Source of the DNA: Pseudomonas sp. IB20
Lineage (GTDB): Bacteria > Pseudomonadota > Gammaproteobacteria > Pseudomonadales > Pseudomonadaceae
Direction of reading: 5' to 3'
DNA: 64,000 bases
Assembly (NCBI RefSeq): GCF_009707325.1
Contig: NZ_CP046103.1
Span: 4,784,744 to 4,848,743, forward strand
Shown: positions 17,601 to 27,417 of the stretch, in pieces
Position numbering within the stretch: the stretch's first letter is position 1
How the letters are laid out: every line of letters begins with the position of its first letter
Translations under genes and position numbers: made by a program
Notes under the pieces: model-generated
Database searches by the model: none
Told to the model about the DNA's origin: nothing
What the model saw: only the letters and a program-made list of their open reading frames with translations

Positions 17601-17676
17601 GGCCGTTGAAGGTAAACGTCAGGGCTTTATTACGGTCGATGCGGCCACCGTTGGACAGGCGATTGATCTGGCTCAT
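14659..17676 (-). CDS. soxA: Sarcosine oxidase alpha subunit
   Basis: 1005 residues, the usual size. N-terminal 2Fe-2S-like ferredoxin fold region (FTFNGQSYKGFEGDTLAAALLANG), FAD/NAD-binding domain with GAGPAGLSAALAAARSGARV (~175), a second nucleotide-binding half, and a C-terminal GcvT/aminomethyltransferase domain (from ~600; RPNYTPVTFGAVAGRH, LYDASTLGKIDIQG-type) that binds THF. 4-base overlap with soxD upstream. It ends just before the 14547-14656 repeat. Confidence 0.96.
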   Translation of the reverse strand: MSQINRLSNGGRIDRNKALTFTFNGQSYKGFEGDTLAAALLANGVDIIGRSFKYSRPRGIFAAGAEEPNAVLQIGATEATQIPNVRATQQALYQGLVATSTNGWPSVNNDMMGILGKVGGKLMPPGFYYKTFMYPQSFWMTYEKYIRKAAGLGRSPTENDPDTYDNFNRHCDVLIVGAGPAGLSAALAAARSGARVIIADEQEEFGGSLLDSRESLDGKPAAEWVASVIAELNALPDVVLLPRATVNGYHDHNFLTIHERLTDHLGDRAPIGVVRQRIHRVRAKRVVLATGACERPLVYGNNDVPGNMLAGAVSTYVRRYGVAPGKKLVLSTNNDHAYRVALDWFDAGLTVVAVADARHNPRGALVEEARAKGIRILTGSAVIEARGSKHVTGARVAAIDVNAHKVTSPGEWLECDLVASSGGYSPVVHLASHLGGKPTWREDILGFVPGEAPQKRVCVGGINGVYGLGDSLADGFEGGVRAASEAGFTPVEGTLPKALSRLEEPTLALFQVPHEKATARAPKQFVDLQNDVTAAAIELATREGFESVEHVKRYTALGFGTDQGKLGNVNGLAIAARSLNVTIPQMGTTMFRPNYTPVTFGAVAGRHCGHIFEPVRYTALQAWHVKNGAEFEDVGQWKRPWYFPRNGEDLHAAVKRECLAVRDSVGLLDASTLGKIDIQGPDAREFLNRIYSNAWTKLDVGKARYGLMCKEDGMVFDDGVTACLADNHFLMTTTTGGAARVLQWLEIYQQTEWPDLKVYFTSVTDHWATMTLSGPNSRKLLAEVTDIDLDKDGFPFMTWKEGLVGGVPARVFRISFTGELSYEVNVQADYAMGVLEQIVEAGKKYNLTPYGTETMHVLRAEKGFIIVGQDTDGSMTPDDLNMGWCVGRTKPFSWIGWRGMNREDCVREERKQLVGLKPIDPTVWLPEGAQLVFDPKQTIPMKMVGHVTSSYAHNSLGYSFAMAVVKGGLKRIGERVFSPQADGSVIEAQIVSSVFFDPKGERQNI

Positions 17677-17975
17677 ACCTTCTCTCCAGAAGCCTTGGCG
17701 GTGAATTGCGGCTTGGTGCCTATCTTGTAGGTTTCAAGAATTTCGTAGGTCAGCGTGTCACGGGTGGCGTTGAAATACTGGCGGCAACCGGCGGCGTGAA
17801 TCCACAGTTCGTGGTGCAGGCCTCGTGGGTTATCGCGAAAGAACATGTAGTCGCCCCACTGCTCGTCGGTGCAGGCGTTCGGGTCCAGCGGGCGCGGGAT
17901 GTGCGCTTGGCCGGACGCGTGGAATTCCTCTTCAGAGCGCAGTTCGCCACAGTGAGGACAGAAGATATGCAACAT
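17673..17975 (-). CDS. soxD: Sarcosine oxidase delta subunit
   Basis: 100 residues, zinc-binding small subunit: CPHCGELRSEEEF with a later HxxC-type AAGCRQYF. NPRGLHHELWIHAAGC is the family signature. Overlaps soxA by 4 bases and lies 30 bases after soxB. Confidence 0.95.
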   Translation of the reverse strand: MLHIFCPHCGELRSEEEFHASGQAHIPRPLDPNACTDEQWGDYMFFRDNPRGLHHELWIHAAGCRQYFNATRDTLTYEILETYKIGTKPQFTAKASGEKV

Positions 17976-18005
17976 AGGGTATTTCTCCTCTTGATACGCC
18001 GAGAG

Positions 18006-19256
18006 CTAGTGGGCGACGGCCGCAGCGCCGTGTTCGTCGATCAACGCACCGTTGTGGAAACGGTCGATGGAGAAAGGTGCGGCCAACGGGTGCATTTCAC
18101 CCTTGGCGAGGCTGGCGGCAAATACGTTGCCTGAGCCCGGCGTGGCCTTGAAGCCACCGGTGCCCCAACCGCAGTTAAAGAACATGTTCGGCACTGGGGT
18201 TTTGGAGATGATCGGGCAGGCGTCCGGCGTGGTATCGACGATGCCGCCCCACTGGCGGTTCATGCGCACGCGCGACAGCACCGGGAACATCTCGACGATG
18301 GCCTGGATGGTGTGTTCGATCACCGGGTACGAGCCGCGTTGGCCATAACCGTTATAACCGTCGATACCGGCACCGATCACCAAGTCGCCTTTGTCCGACT
18401 GGCTGATGTAGCCGTGCACGGCGTTGGACATGATCACGCTGTCGATAATCGGCTTGATCGGCTCCGACACCAACGCTTGCAGCGGGTGGGATTCGATCGG
18501 CAGGCGGAAACCGGCGAGCGAAGCCATGTGCCCGGAGTTACCGGCGGTGACCACACCGACGCGCTTGGCGCCGATAAAGCCCTTGTTGGTTTCCACGCCG
18601 ACGCACACGCCGTTTTCCTTGCGAAAGCCGATCACTTCGGTCTGCTGGATCAGGTCCACGCCGAGTGCGTCAGCCGCGCGGGCAAAGCCCCAGGCCACGG
18701 CATCGTGACGGGCCACGCCGCCGCGACGTTGCACGGTGGCGCCAAGGACGGGGTAACGGGTGTTTTTCGAACAGTCGAGGTACGGGATCTCGTCGGCCAC
18801 TTGTTTGGCGTTAAGCAGTTCGCCATCCACGCCATTGAGGCGGTTGGCGCTCACGCGGCGCTCGGAATCACGGATGTCTTGCAGGGTGTGGCACAGGTTG
18901 TAGACGCCACGCTGGGAGAACATCACGTTGTAGTTCAGGTCTTGGGACAGGCCTTCCCACAGTTTCATCGCGTGTTCGTAAAGGTGCGCTGACTCGTCCC
19001 ACAGGTAGTTGGAACGCACGATGGTGGTGTTGCGCGCGGTGTTACCGCCGCCCAGCCAGCCTTTCTCGACCACGGCCACGTTGGTGATGCCGTGCTCTTT
19101 GGCCAGGTAATAGGCGGTCGCCAGACCATGCCCGCCGCCGCCGACGATGACCACGTCGTAGACTTTTTTCGGCGTGGGCGTGCGCCACATCTTCTGCCAG
19201 TTTTCGTGGTGGCTGAGTGAGTGCTTGAAGAGGCCGAAGCCCGAGTAGCGTTGCAT
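18006..19256 (-). CDS. soxB: Sarcosine oxidase beta subunit
   Basis: 416 residues. FAD-binding VIVGGGGHGLATAYYLAKEHG (~37), and His in GGVARHDAVAWG (~184), the expected site of covalent FMN attachment in heterotetrameric sarcosine oxidases. Oxidises sarcosine at the FAD site. ATG at 19256 is preceded by GGAG at 8 bases; the ATG at 19262 is too near to that site and the long frame to 19418 overlaps glyA, so both are rejected. Confidence 0.95.
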   Translation of the reverse strand: MQRYSGFGLFKHSLSHHENWQKMWRTPTPKKVYDVVIVGGGGHGLATAYYLAKEHGITNVAVVEKGWLGGGNTARNTTIVRSNYLWDESAHLYEHAMKLWEGLSQDLNYNVMFSQRGVYNLCHTLQDIRDSERRVSANRLNGVDGELLNAKQVADEIPYLDCSKNTRYPVLGATVQRRGGVARHDAVAWGFARAADALGVDLIQQTEVIGFRKENGVCVGVETNKGFIGAKRVGVVTAGNSGHMASLAGFRLPIESHPLQALVSEPIKPIIDSVIMSNAVHGYISQSDKGDLVIGAGIDGYNGYGQRGSYPVIEHTIQAIVEMFPVLSRVRMNRQWGGIVDTTPDACPIISKTPVPNMFFNCGWGTGGFKATPGSGNVFAASLAKGEMHPLAAPFSIDRFHNGALIDEHGAAAVAH

Positions 19257-19278
19257 AGTCATTACTCCAAAACCGCGC

Positions 19279-20532
<1,254 letters not shown>

Positions 20533-20773
20533 CGCGTCTCTCCCAGCCTTTCGTATTGTTAAGGCCCGTGCAGGGCCCTTTGATGCGATGGTAGGGCTGG
20601 CGCAGACAGGTCAAATGCCTACGGACGCCACGCAAAGGTGCGTTTACGACATGGCCTGACGTGCAGGCGAACAAAGCGCTGAGATTGCTCACGTCACACA
20701 GGGCGCGGGGAACGCAAAAAAACCGGCCTAGTCGCACAAAACACAAAAAGATAGCTACTCTCTTCACGCGTGT

Positions 20774-21502
20774 TCAGCCAATGGCTTTGCGCACCAACAA
20801 CAGCAGTAAAAAATGCAGCGGGTACAGCGCATAGGCCCAGCGGCGCATGGCGGGTGCGGAGGCGTGTTTGGCGTGTCGCAAAAGCAGCAATCCCGCCAAT
20901 GGCGCGATCAGGCAAGCCGCCAGCCCAAGTATCGCGACCAGCGTGCCGCTATTGAGCAGAATCTGCCATTGGTTGGCAGCCACACAGACCAAACCCGGCA
21001 ACACGCTGAAATACCATCGGCGGCTGAACACCAGCAGCATCGCCAGCGGCAGCAAGACACCGAAGAAACCGAACATCAGGTGCGTGGAAAACACACCGGC
21101 GATCATGAGGGCGATCAGCGCCAATCCTCGATCAAAAAGCGCTTTATGCTGCCATCCTCGGGCAACCAGCAAGCCCAGCGCCAAGGTCGGTAATACGTTC
21201 AACGTATCGGCATCATCGATAAACATTCGATAGGGCACTTCGCTGATCACACTGAACAGCAGCAGCCAGCCCAGGTATCGCCATTGGCCGGTTACGGGCG
21301 CATGCCTGACTCGGTGCAAATTGGCCGCAATCGCCAGGCAAAACCAGGGAAACGCCAGGCGGCCGGGTACATACAGGCCATCCAGGTTCAAACCGACATA
21401 ACGCAAATGGTCGAGCACCATGCTCAGCAGTGCCAGCCACTTGAGCAAATCCAGGGCGCCATCGCGGACGCGTCCGACAGGCAACGCTTGTGTACCGTGC
21501 AT
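20774..21502 (-). CDS. TraX family membrane protein
   Basis: 242 residues with about seven or eight membrane helices. Starts DGALDLLKWLALLSMVLDHLRYV, the hallmark of the TraX family (F-pilin acetylation protein and many chromosomal relatives), with LAFPWFCLAIAANL and ALYPLHFLLLLL at the end. Chromosomal members have no proven substrate; acyl transfer to an envelope component is possible. ATG at 21502 has GGGGA 6 bases upstream. Divergent from the aldolase gene. Confidence 0.8.
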   Translation of the reverse strand: MHGTQALPVGRVRDGALDLLKWLALLSMVLDHLRYVGLNLDGLYVPGRLAFPWFCLAIAANLHRVRHAPVTGQWRYLGWLLLFSVISEVPYRMFIDDADTLNVLPTLALGLLVARGWQHKALFDRGLALIALMIAGVFSTHLMFGFFGVLLPLAMLLVFSRRWYFSVLPGLVCVAANQWQILLNSGTLVAILGLAACLIAPLAGLLLLRHAKHASAPAMRRWAYALYPLHFLLLLLVRKAIG

Positions 21503-21592
21503 AATTCCCCAGTGACTTTGCATTTACAGTGCGTGCGCACCTCAGACAATCTTGGGTACAGTGCGCACCAACATCGACCACAGGAATGGGCC

Positions 21593-22633
21593 ATGACCGA
21601 CAAGAGCCAACAATTCGCCAGCGACAATTATTCCGGCATCTGCCCGGAAGCCTGGGCCGCCATGGAACTCGCCAACCAAGGCCATCAACGCGCCTACGGC
21701 GATGATGAATGGACCCACCGCGCCGCCGACGGTTTCCGTAACCTGTTCGAAACCGACTGCGAAGTGTTCTTCGCCTTCAACGGCACCGCCGCCAACTCCT
21801 TGGCATTGTCCTCGCTGTGCCAGAGCTACCATAGCGTGATTTGCTCGGAAACCGCCCACGTCGAAACCGACGAATGTGGCGCACCGGAGTTCTTCTCCAA
21901 TGGTTCCAAGCTGCTCACCGCGCGCACCGAAAACGGCAAGCTGACCCCGGAGTCGATCCGCGAGATCGCCCTCAAGCGCCAGGATATCCACTACCCCAAA
22001 CCACGCGTGGTCACCCTGACCCAAGCCACCGAAGTCGGCAGCGTGTACACCCCAGAAGAAATCCGCGCGATCAGCGTCACCTGCAAAGAACTGGGGCTGA
22101 ACCTGCACATGGACGGCGCGCGCTTCTCCAACGCCTGCGCGTTCCTCGGCTGCTCCCCAGCCGACCTGACCTGGAAAGCCGGCGTGGACGTGCTGTGCTT
22201 CGGCGGTACGAAAAACGGCATGGCGGTGGGTGAAGCCATCCTGTTCTTCAACCACAAACTGGCCGAAGACTTCGACTACCGCTGTAAACAGGCCGGCCAG
22301 CTGGCGTCGAAAATGCGCTTTCTCTCGGCGCCGTGGGTGGGCTTGCTGGAAAACGACGCCTGGCTCAAACACGCACGCCACGCCAACCATTGCGCACAAC
22401 TGCTCAGCAGCCTGGTGGCGGATATTCCCGGCGTGGAATTAATGTTCCCGGTACAGGCCAACGGCGTGTTCCTACAGCTCTCTGAAGCGGCCATCGAGGC
22501 GCTGACGGCCAAGGGCTGGCGTTTCTACACCTTCATCGGCAAAGGCGGCGCGCGCTTCATGTGTGCGTGGGATACCGAGGAAGAACGCGTAAGAGAATTA
22601 GCTGCGGATATTAGGAAAGTGATGGGCGCCTAG
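21593..22633 (+). CDS. ltaE: Low-specificity L-threonine aldolase
   Basis: 346 residues, fold-type I PLP enzyme. PLP lysine in CFGGTKNGMAVGEA (~205), substrate/PLP Asp in LNLHMDGARFSNA (~175), FAFNGTAANSLAL near residue 60. Cleaves threonine or allo-threonine to glycine and acetaldehyde. AGGAATGGGCC precedes the start. Its place next to glyA and the sarcosine genes fits a second glycine-producing route. Confidence 0.92.
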   Translation: MTDKSQQFASDNYSGICPEAWAAMELANQGHQRAYGDDEWTHRAADGFRNLFETDCEVFFAFNGTAANSLALSSLCQSYHSVICSETAHVETDECGAPEFFSNGSKLLTARTENGKLTPESIREIALKRQDIHYPKPRVVTLTQATEVGSVYTPEEIRAISVTCKELGLNLHMDGARFSNACAFLGCSPADLTWKAGVDVLCFGGTKNGMAVGEAILFFNHKLAEDFDYRCKQAGQLASKMRFLSAPWVGLLENDAWLKHARHANHCAQLLSSLVADIPGVELMFPVQANGVFLQLSEAAIEALTAKGWRFYTFIGKGGARFMCAWDTEEERVRELAADIRKVMGA

Positions 22634-22816
22634 GCGTGACGAATACTGGCGGATTGCCGAGACTGTTATTTGGTGTTTCCGACAGCATCTAACCCTATTT
22701 TCATCGACTAGCCTACTGGAACTCGGAAGGAAAAGGCCGCTGCAGCGGCCACCTTTCGGGAACAACTGCCTGCCGAATAATCGGCCGGAAACGGAAATCC
22801 AGCAGAGGGTTAGACC

Positions 22817-23017
22817 ATGGAAGTTCAATGCTACGCCATGAACGCACGACAAGACGGCAGCCTGAACGACACGTTCGTAAGTTGGGACGAGTTCAGGAAA
22901 CTGGCAAACGTCGGTGACACCATCAGGGAGCCTTCGAGAACCCTGACCATCTATGAAAAAGCCTTCGAATTGACAGCTTCCGGCGATCAGTTCTCCATCC
23001 AGATCTACACCCGCTAA
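22817..23017 (+). CDS. Small hypothetical protein (66 aa)
   Basis: Begins MEVQCYAMNARQDG after a good ribosome site (GAGGG, 7 bases). Acidic/polar, no signal peptide or membrane segment, a beta-rich C-terminal part (KAFELTASGDQFSIQIYTR). Not recognised. The 183 bases upstream hold a perfect palindrome GGCCGCTGCAGCGGCC (22736-22751). Confidence 0.6.
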   Translation: MEVQCYAMNARQDGSLNDTFVSWDEFRKLANVGDTIREPSRTLTIYEKAFELTASGDQFSIQIYTR

Positions 23018-23044
23018 CGACTAAGGAGCGCGTCGCATCGTAGT

Positions 23045-23086
23045 GATCGTTCCCACGCTCCGCGTGGGAATGCCTCCCTGGGACGT
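23045..23086. repeat. Palindromic repeat, CGTTCCCACGCTCTGCGTGGGAA family (short copy)
   Basis: GATCGTTCCCACGCTCCGCG and GGGAATGCCTCCCTGGGACG, a half-size relative of the elements at 14547 and 50446. Confidence 0.85.
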
Positions 23087-23095
23087 CTCACGCTT

Positions 23096-24196
23096 TCAGA
23101 ACTCGATACGCACATCACCCTTCGGCACGCTGCAGCACGACAGGATGTAACCCTCGGCCTCGTCTTCTTCGGTGATACCGCCGTTGTGCTCCATCTCGAC
23201 CTCTCCGCCCAGCTTCATCACCTTGCACGTACCGCAAATGCCCATGCCGCAGGCCTTGGGGATCAGCAGGCCAAGCTTGGCGGCAGCAGCGTGGACGGTT
23301 TCGCCCGGGGCCACACGGATGCTTTTGCCCGAGGCAATGAACTCCACCTGATGCAAATCCGCCAAGTCGATTTCCGGGGCGTCGGCGGCTTGCTCGGCCT
23401 GTTCCACCGCGTCGGCACGCGCCTCGGGAGGCGTGGCGCCGAAGGATTCCTCGTGGTAACGCGCCATGTCGAAGCCCGCCACTTCCAGCAGGCGCTTCAC
23501 CGCGTTCATGTACGGCGTAGGGCCGCAGCAAAACACTTCGCGCTCGAGGAAGTCCGGCACCATCAGTTCGAGCATCTTGTGGTTCAGGTAGCCGCGATAG
23601 CCGGCCCAGGGCTCGCCCAGGCCGTGCTTCTCGCAGATCAGGTGCAGGCTGAAGTTGTCGATCCGCGACGCCATGTGTTCCAGCTCACGGTGGTAAATGA
23701 TGTCTTTGGGCGAGCGCGCGCTGTGGATAAAGGTCATGTCGACGTTGGCGTTGGTGTCGTAATACCAACGCGCCATGGACATCACCGGCGTGATGCCGAC
23801 GCCGCCGCTGAGGTAGAGGACTTTGGGGTTACTGAAGTCGATGGCATTAAACAACCCGACCGGCCCGTGCACCGCCAGCTCCTGCCCTTCGTGCAGGGTG
23901 TCGTGCAGCCAGTTGGAGACCTTGCCACCCGGCACACGCTTGATCGTCACCGAAAAGCTGTACGGCACCGACGGCGAACTGGAAATGGTGTAGGAACGCA
24001 TGATCGGCTGGCCATCGATTTCCAGCTCCAGGGTGACGAATTGCCCCGGCTTGAAAAAGAACAGGATCGGTTGGTCGGCCATAAAGCAGAAGGTGCGCAC
24101 GTCCCAGGTTTCCTGGATGACTTTGACGCAACGGACGATGTGCCGACCATTGGCCCAGGTCTGGGTAGTTACCGGATTCAGGAAGCTGTTGGACAT
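23096..24196 (-). CDS. gbcB: Glycine betaine demethylase, reductase subunit
   Basis: 366 residues. Ferredoxin-reductase module with FAD motif RSYTISSSP (~80) and NAD site GGVGITPVMSMA, then a C-terminal plant-type 2Fe-2S domain with CGMGICGTCKVMK plus a distal Cys (LSCCS). It passes electrons from NADH to the Rieske oxygenase GbcA, which removes one methyl from glycine betaine as formaldehyde. Start at 24196 has GGAG at 6 bases. Divergent from gbcA, with a 283-base shared control region. Confidence 0.95.
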   Translation of the reverse strand: MSNSFLNPVTTQTWANGRHIVRCVKVIQETWDVRTFCFMADQPILFFFKPGQFVTLELEIDGQPIMRSYTISSSPSVPYSFSVTIKRVPGGKVSNWLHDTLHEGQELAVHGPVGLFNAIDFSNPKVLYLSGGVGITPVMSMARWYYDTNANVDMTFIHSARSPKDIIYHRELEHMASRIDNFSLHLICEKHGLGEPWAGYRGYLNHKMLELMVPDFLEREVFCCGPTPYMNAVKRLLEVAGFDMARYHEESFGATPPEARADAVEQAEQAADAPEIDLADLHQVEFIASGKSIRVAPGETVHAAAAKLGLLIPKACGMGICGTCKVMKLGGEVEMEHNGGITEEDEAEGYILSCCSVPKGDVRIEF

Positions 24197-24270
24197 GCTG
24201 TTCTCCACCGCCGATATTCGGCCTTATGGTGGCGATTCTGCGTAACGCGAGAACCACCCATTTACCTATC

Positions 24271-24297
24271 TGCGACATTCACATACTTATCGCGACC
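24271..24297. promoter_or_regulatory. Candidate GbdR site between gbcB and gbcA
   Basis: TGCGACATT and CGCGACCAG form a direct repeat with 20-base period (minus-strand sense GGTCGCG and TGTCGCA). Similar repeats occur before caiX, cbcX and the dgc operon. The assignment to GbdR is inference from position and AraC/GlxA-type spacing. Confidence 0.4.
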
Positions 24298-24479
24298 AGC
24301 CCCCATATCACGGGGGTTGCGCGTCGGGATCAGAGTGGGCCATGTCGTTAATGGACAAGGTTCTGGCCTTTGCCGGGCCCACACTCACTCCCAACAAAGA
24401 CACTTTCTTTACGCCTTGCACAGCAACAACCGTAGCCACTATTCGCCGGCCACACAGAATGGCCCTGAGGACACACACG

Positions 24480-25775
24480 ATGGACGTCACCGCAACCTTA
24501 AGCTTGGGCGATCCGCTGGAACCCGCACGCAAGGCCACCGCGCACATGCTGCAAGAGCGCGAGCGCACCTTTTCGCTGCCGCAGCCGTTTTACTCTGACG
24601 AGCGGCTGTTTGACATCGACATGCAGGAGATTTTCCAGAAAGAGTGGTTGATCGCCGGCATGACCTGCGAGATCCCCACCAAGGGCAACTACCTGACCCT
24701 GCAAGTGGGCAAGAACCCGATCATCGTGATCCGTGGCGCCGAAGGCGTGGTGCATGCGTTCCACAACGTGTGCCGCCACCGTGGTTCGCGCTTGTGCACC
24801 AGCGACAAGGGCAAGGTTGCCAAACTGGTCTGCCACTACCACCAGTGGACCTACGAACTGGACGGCCGCCTGCTGTTCGCCGGCACCGAGATGGGCGCCG
24901 ACTTCGACATGAAGCAATACGGCTTGAAACCCGTGAACGTAAAGACCGCCGGCGGCTACATTTTCATCAGCCTGGCCGAGAACCCGCCGGCCATCGATGA
25001 CTTCCTGTCGACGCTAAACCACTACATGGAACCCTACGACATGGAAAACACCAAGGTGGCGATCCAGACCACCTTGTTTGAAAAAGCCAACTGGAAACTG
25101 GTGCTGGAAAATAACCGCGAGTGCTACCACTGCAACGCGTCGCACCCGGAACTGTTGAAAACCCTGCTGGAATGGGACGACGTCACCGACCCGCGCGCCG
25201 ACCAGGCCTTCAAGGACCACGTCGCGGCGTCGGCCGCCGCCTGGGACGCGGAAAAAATCCCTTACGCCCACGCCAGCTTCGGCCTGCGTAACCGTATCGT
25301 GCGCATGCCGCTGCTCAAGGGCACCGTGTCGATGACCCTCGACGGCAAACAAGGCTGCAACAAGCTGATGGGCCGCATCAAGAACCCGGACCTGGGCTCG
25401 ATGCGCATCCTGCACTTGCCGCACTCCTGGAACCACTGCATGGGCGATCACATCATCGTGTTCACCGTGTGGCCGATCAGCGCACAGGAAACCATGGTCA
25501 CCACCAAGTGGATCGTGCACAAGGACGCCGTCGAAGGCGTGGACTATGACGTGGAGCGCATGCGCAAAGTGTGGGACGCCACCAACGACCAGGACCGTCG
25601 CCTGGCCGAAGAAAACCAGCGCGGGATCAACTCCACCGCTTACCAGCCAGGGCCGTACTCCAAGACCTATGAGTTTGGCGTGGTGAATTTTGTGGATTGG
25701 TACAGCGAGCGGATGCTGAGCAACCTGGGCGCGGCGCCGGCGCCGTATCTCAAAGGTGTGGCCGTACACGAATAA
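24480..25775 (+). CDS. gbcA: Glycine betaine demethylase, Rieske oxygenase subunit
   Basis: 431 residues. Rieske cluster ligands C98, H100, C118, H121 (CRHRG ... CHYHQW) and the mononuclear iron region ENNRECYHCNASHPEL (~205-220). Catalyses glycine betaine to dimethylglycine. TGAGG nine bases before ATG 24480 supports this start; the frame extends upstream to 24342 but that part lies in the control region. Confidence 0.95.
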   Translation: MDVTATLSLGDPLEPARKATAHMLQERERTFSLPQPFYSDERLFDIDMQEIFQKEWLIAGMTCEIPTKGNYLTLQVGKNPIIVIRGAEGVVHAFHNVCRHRGSRLCTSDKGKVAKLVCHYHQWTYELDGRLLFAGTEMGADFDMKQYGLKPVNVKTAGGYIFISLAENPPAIDDFLSTLNHYMEPYDMENTKVAIQTTLFEKANWKLVLENNRECYHCNASHPELLKTLLEWDDVTDPRADQAFKDHVAASAAAWDAEKIPYAHASFGLRNRIVRMPLLKGTVSMTLDGKQGCNKLMGRIKNPDLGSMRILHLPHSWNHCMGDHIIVFTVWPISAQETMVTTKWIVHKDAVEGVDYDVERMRKVWDATNDQDRRLAEENQRGINSTAYQPGPYSKTYEFGVVNFVDWYSERMLSNLGAAPAPYLKGVAVHE

Positions 25776-25807
25776 CTGACACCCCACAGATCATCAATAT
25801 GGGGCTT

Positions 25808-25895
25808 GTGTGGGAGCTGGCTTACCTACGATGCGGACACCTCGGAGCCTCAGTTGCACTGGGGTGATGCCATCGCAGGCAAGCCAGCTCCCACA
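25808..25895. repeat. REP pair after gbcA
   Basis: GTGGGAGCTGGCTTACCTACG and CATCGCAGGCAAGCCAGCTC inverted pair. Confidence 0.88.
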
Positions 25896-25976
25896 TTGGC
25901 TATCACCATTGTTCAAATTTCGATCAAACCTTTTACAGGCCCCTAATAACCTGCCCTCCAGCCTTCGCCCAACAAC

Positions 25977-26527
25977 TTATCCACAAAGCCACCCACAGTA
26001 ATTGTGGGCAAGTACACCTTCCTCCCGAAATTAAATGAAGAAAATCCGTGACTTATTCAAAGCTTGCGGTTTTTTGCACGCCTGATCATTTATTAACCAA
26101 GTCTCTGAAAGCCTCTATTCACGTGGCCTGTAGCAGTACGCAAACACCTTATCCACAGAAGCACCAACAGACTTTGGGGGCAACTTTGCCAACGCTGTGG
26201 AAAACCGCGTCAAAGCGTCACAAATCGGGCCATTCAGGGTTTTTCTTCGGCAAATAAGACCAATTGATCATATTTTGATCAACCCAGCGAAAGCCTTTAT
26301 TTATATGGGCTGCAGATGATAGCGAACATCTTATCCACAGAAGCGCCAACAGACTTTGGGGGCAAGTCTGAACTGGGCGATGGCTTGGGATGTGGAAAAA
26401 CCCAAGCAAAAACCGTCAGTTAGCCTGGTTGTTTTTCGTACAGAGGGCTGCAGGGCTTGATTTACCGGGGCTGTGGACAACCGCGAACAGGTTATCCACA
26501 GACGGGTCAACAGGGATTGTGGGTAAG
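25977..26527. repeat. Cluster of four degenerate ~160-180 bp repeats each with a consensus DnaA box
   Basis: TTATCCACA occurs at 25977, 26149, 26331 and 26492. At 26149 and 26331 it opens a 35-base block (TTATCCACAGAAGC... to TTTGGGGGCAA) that differs at one base; the other two copies are weaker. Inverted box variants follow: TGTGGAAAA at 26196 and 26391, TGTGGACAA at 26472. AT-rich GATCA-containing stretches (26084 and 26266 areas) precede two boxes. No gene, no transposase. The gap from 25776 to 26636 contains only this cluster and two REP elements. Confidence 0.85.
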
Positions 26528-26569
26528 CCTACACGCGCGCCGCAAAAACAGTCTGGCTGCTGGCCTTTC

Positions 26570-26616
26570 TGTGGGAGCCGGGCTTGCCCGCGATGCAGGC
26601 AAGCCAGCTTCCACAC
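26570..26616. repeat. REP pair downstream of the ETF beta gene
   Basis: GTGGGAGCCGGGCTTGCCCG and GCAGGCAAGCCAGCTTCCAC, closely spaced. Confidence 0.85.
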
Positions 26617-26636
26617 TGGCCTCCTCCCACCTTGGG

Positions 26637-27407
26637 TTAGCGCACGACGCCTTCTTCGATGAGCAGCTTGAGGATTGCTTCGGCGCCCGCCTCGGGGCTG
26701 AGGCCCTTGAGCACTTGCCCACCGCCGCCGCTGGCCTTGGCCGTGGCGGCCTTCATGCGGTCGGCGCCGCTCTTGGCCTTGATCACCTTGAGGCGCTTAG
26801 GCCGTGGCTTGGCGGGTTGCAGCAGCGCACCTGTGAATAACTCGTCTTGCTCAATCTCGACCTCATGGGCGGCCAGCTCGCCTCGTTGCGCAGGGCCGTA
26901 GGCGCTTTGCCGTGGCTTGGGCGCAGCGTTATCCACCGTGGCCAGAAACGGCAAGCGCACCTTCAAGCGCCGCCGCTGCCCGCGCGGCAAGGCTTGCAGC
27001 ACATGGGCCACACCGCCATCGATGGACTCCACCTGCGCCAGCCCGACAATCAGCGGCCAGCCCAGTTGTTCGGCCAGCAGGAACGGCAACATGCCCGAGC
27101 CCTCGCCGGTTTCCGCCTGGCTGCCGGTGAGCACCACCTGGGCGCCGGCGTCACGCAGGTATTCACTGAGCACCGGCAAGGCATCAGAACCTGCCGGCTG
27201 CTCCAGCACGTGCAACTGCGGCAAGCCCATGCCCAGGTAGCTGCGTAACGTAGGCTCGTGAATGTTGCCCGCATGCAGCACCTGCAACTTATCCCCAGCC
27301 ATCTGCAAACCCAGCTCGACAGCGCGAGCATCTTGCTCGGCGCGGCGTGGGCGGCCTGAAGTAGGGTGGGCGCCGATGGACACCAAGCTGATTACATGTG
27401 TCGTCAT
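26637..27407 (-). CDS. Electron transfer flavoprotein beta-like subunit of the dimethylglycine demethylase locus
   Basis: 256 residues. ETF-domain protein: VISLVSIGAHPTSGRPRRAEQDARAVE at the start, AMP/FAD-site-like VVLTGSQAETGEGSGMLPFLLAEQLG (~100-120) and a long lysine-rich C-terminal linker (~195-235). Diverged from housekeeping EtfB. ATG at 27407 has AAGGA 7 bases upstream. Last gene of the operon with etfA-like, dgcB and dgcA; expected to take electrons from DgcAB. Confidence 0.85.
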   Translation of the reverse strand: MTTHVISLVSIGAHPTSGRPRRAEQDARAVELGLQMAGDKLQVLHAGNIHEPTLRSYLGMGLPQLHVLEQPAGSDALPVLSEYLRDAGAQVVLTGSQAETGEGSGMLPFLLAEQLGWPLIVGLAQVESIDGGVAHVLQALPRGQRRRLKVRLPFLATVDNAAPKPRQSAYGPAQRGELAAHEVEIEQDELFTGALLQPAKPRPKRLKVIKAKSGADRMKAATAKASGGGGQVLKGLSPEAGAEAILKLLIEEGVVR

Positions 27408-27417
27408 GGTCATGTCC

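Noticed and set aside
20533..20773. Glycine riboswitch upstream of glyA
   Set aside because: The tandem aptamer core of glycine riboswitches is not visible; only promoter-like sequence and a possible regulator half-site.
25810..26257. Short frames in the gbcA-ETF gap
   Set aside because: They come from REP and the DnaA-box repeats and have no ribosome sites or protein-like composition.
25977..26527. Chromosomal oriC
   Set aside because: DnaA boxes are clustered, but no dnaA, dnaN, rpmH or gyrB gene is near, so it is not called as the main origin.
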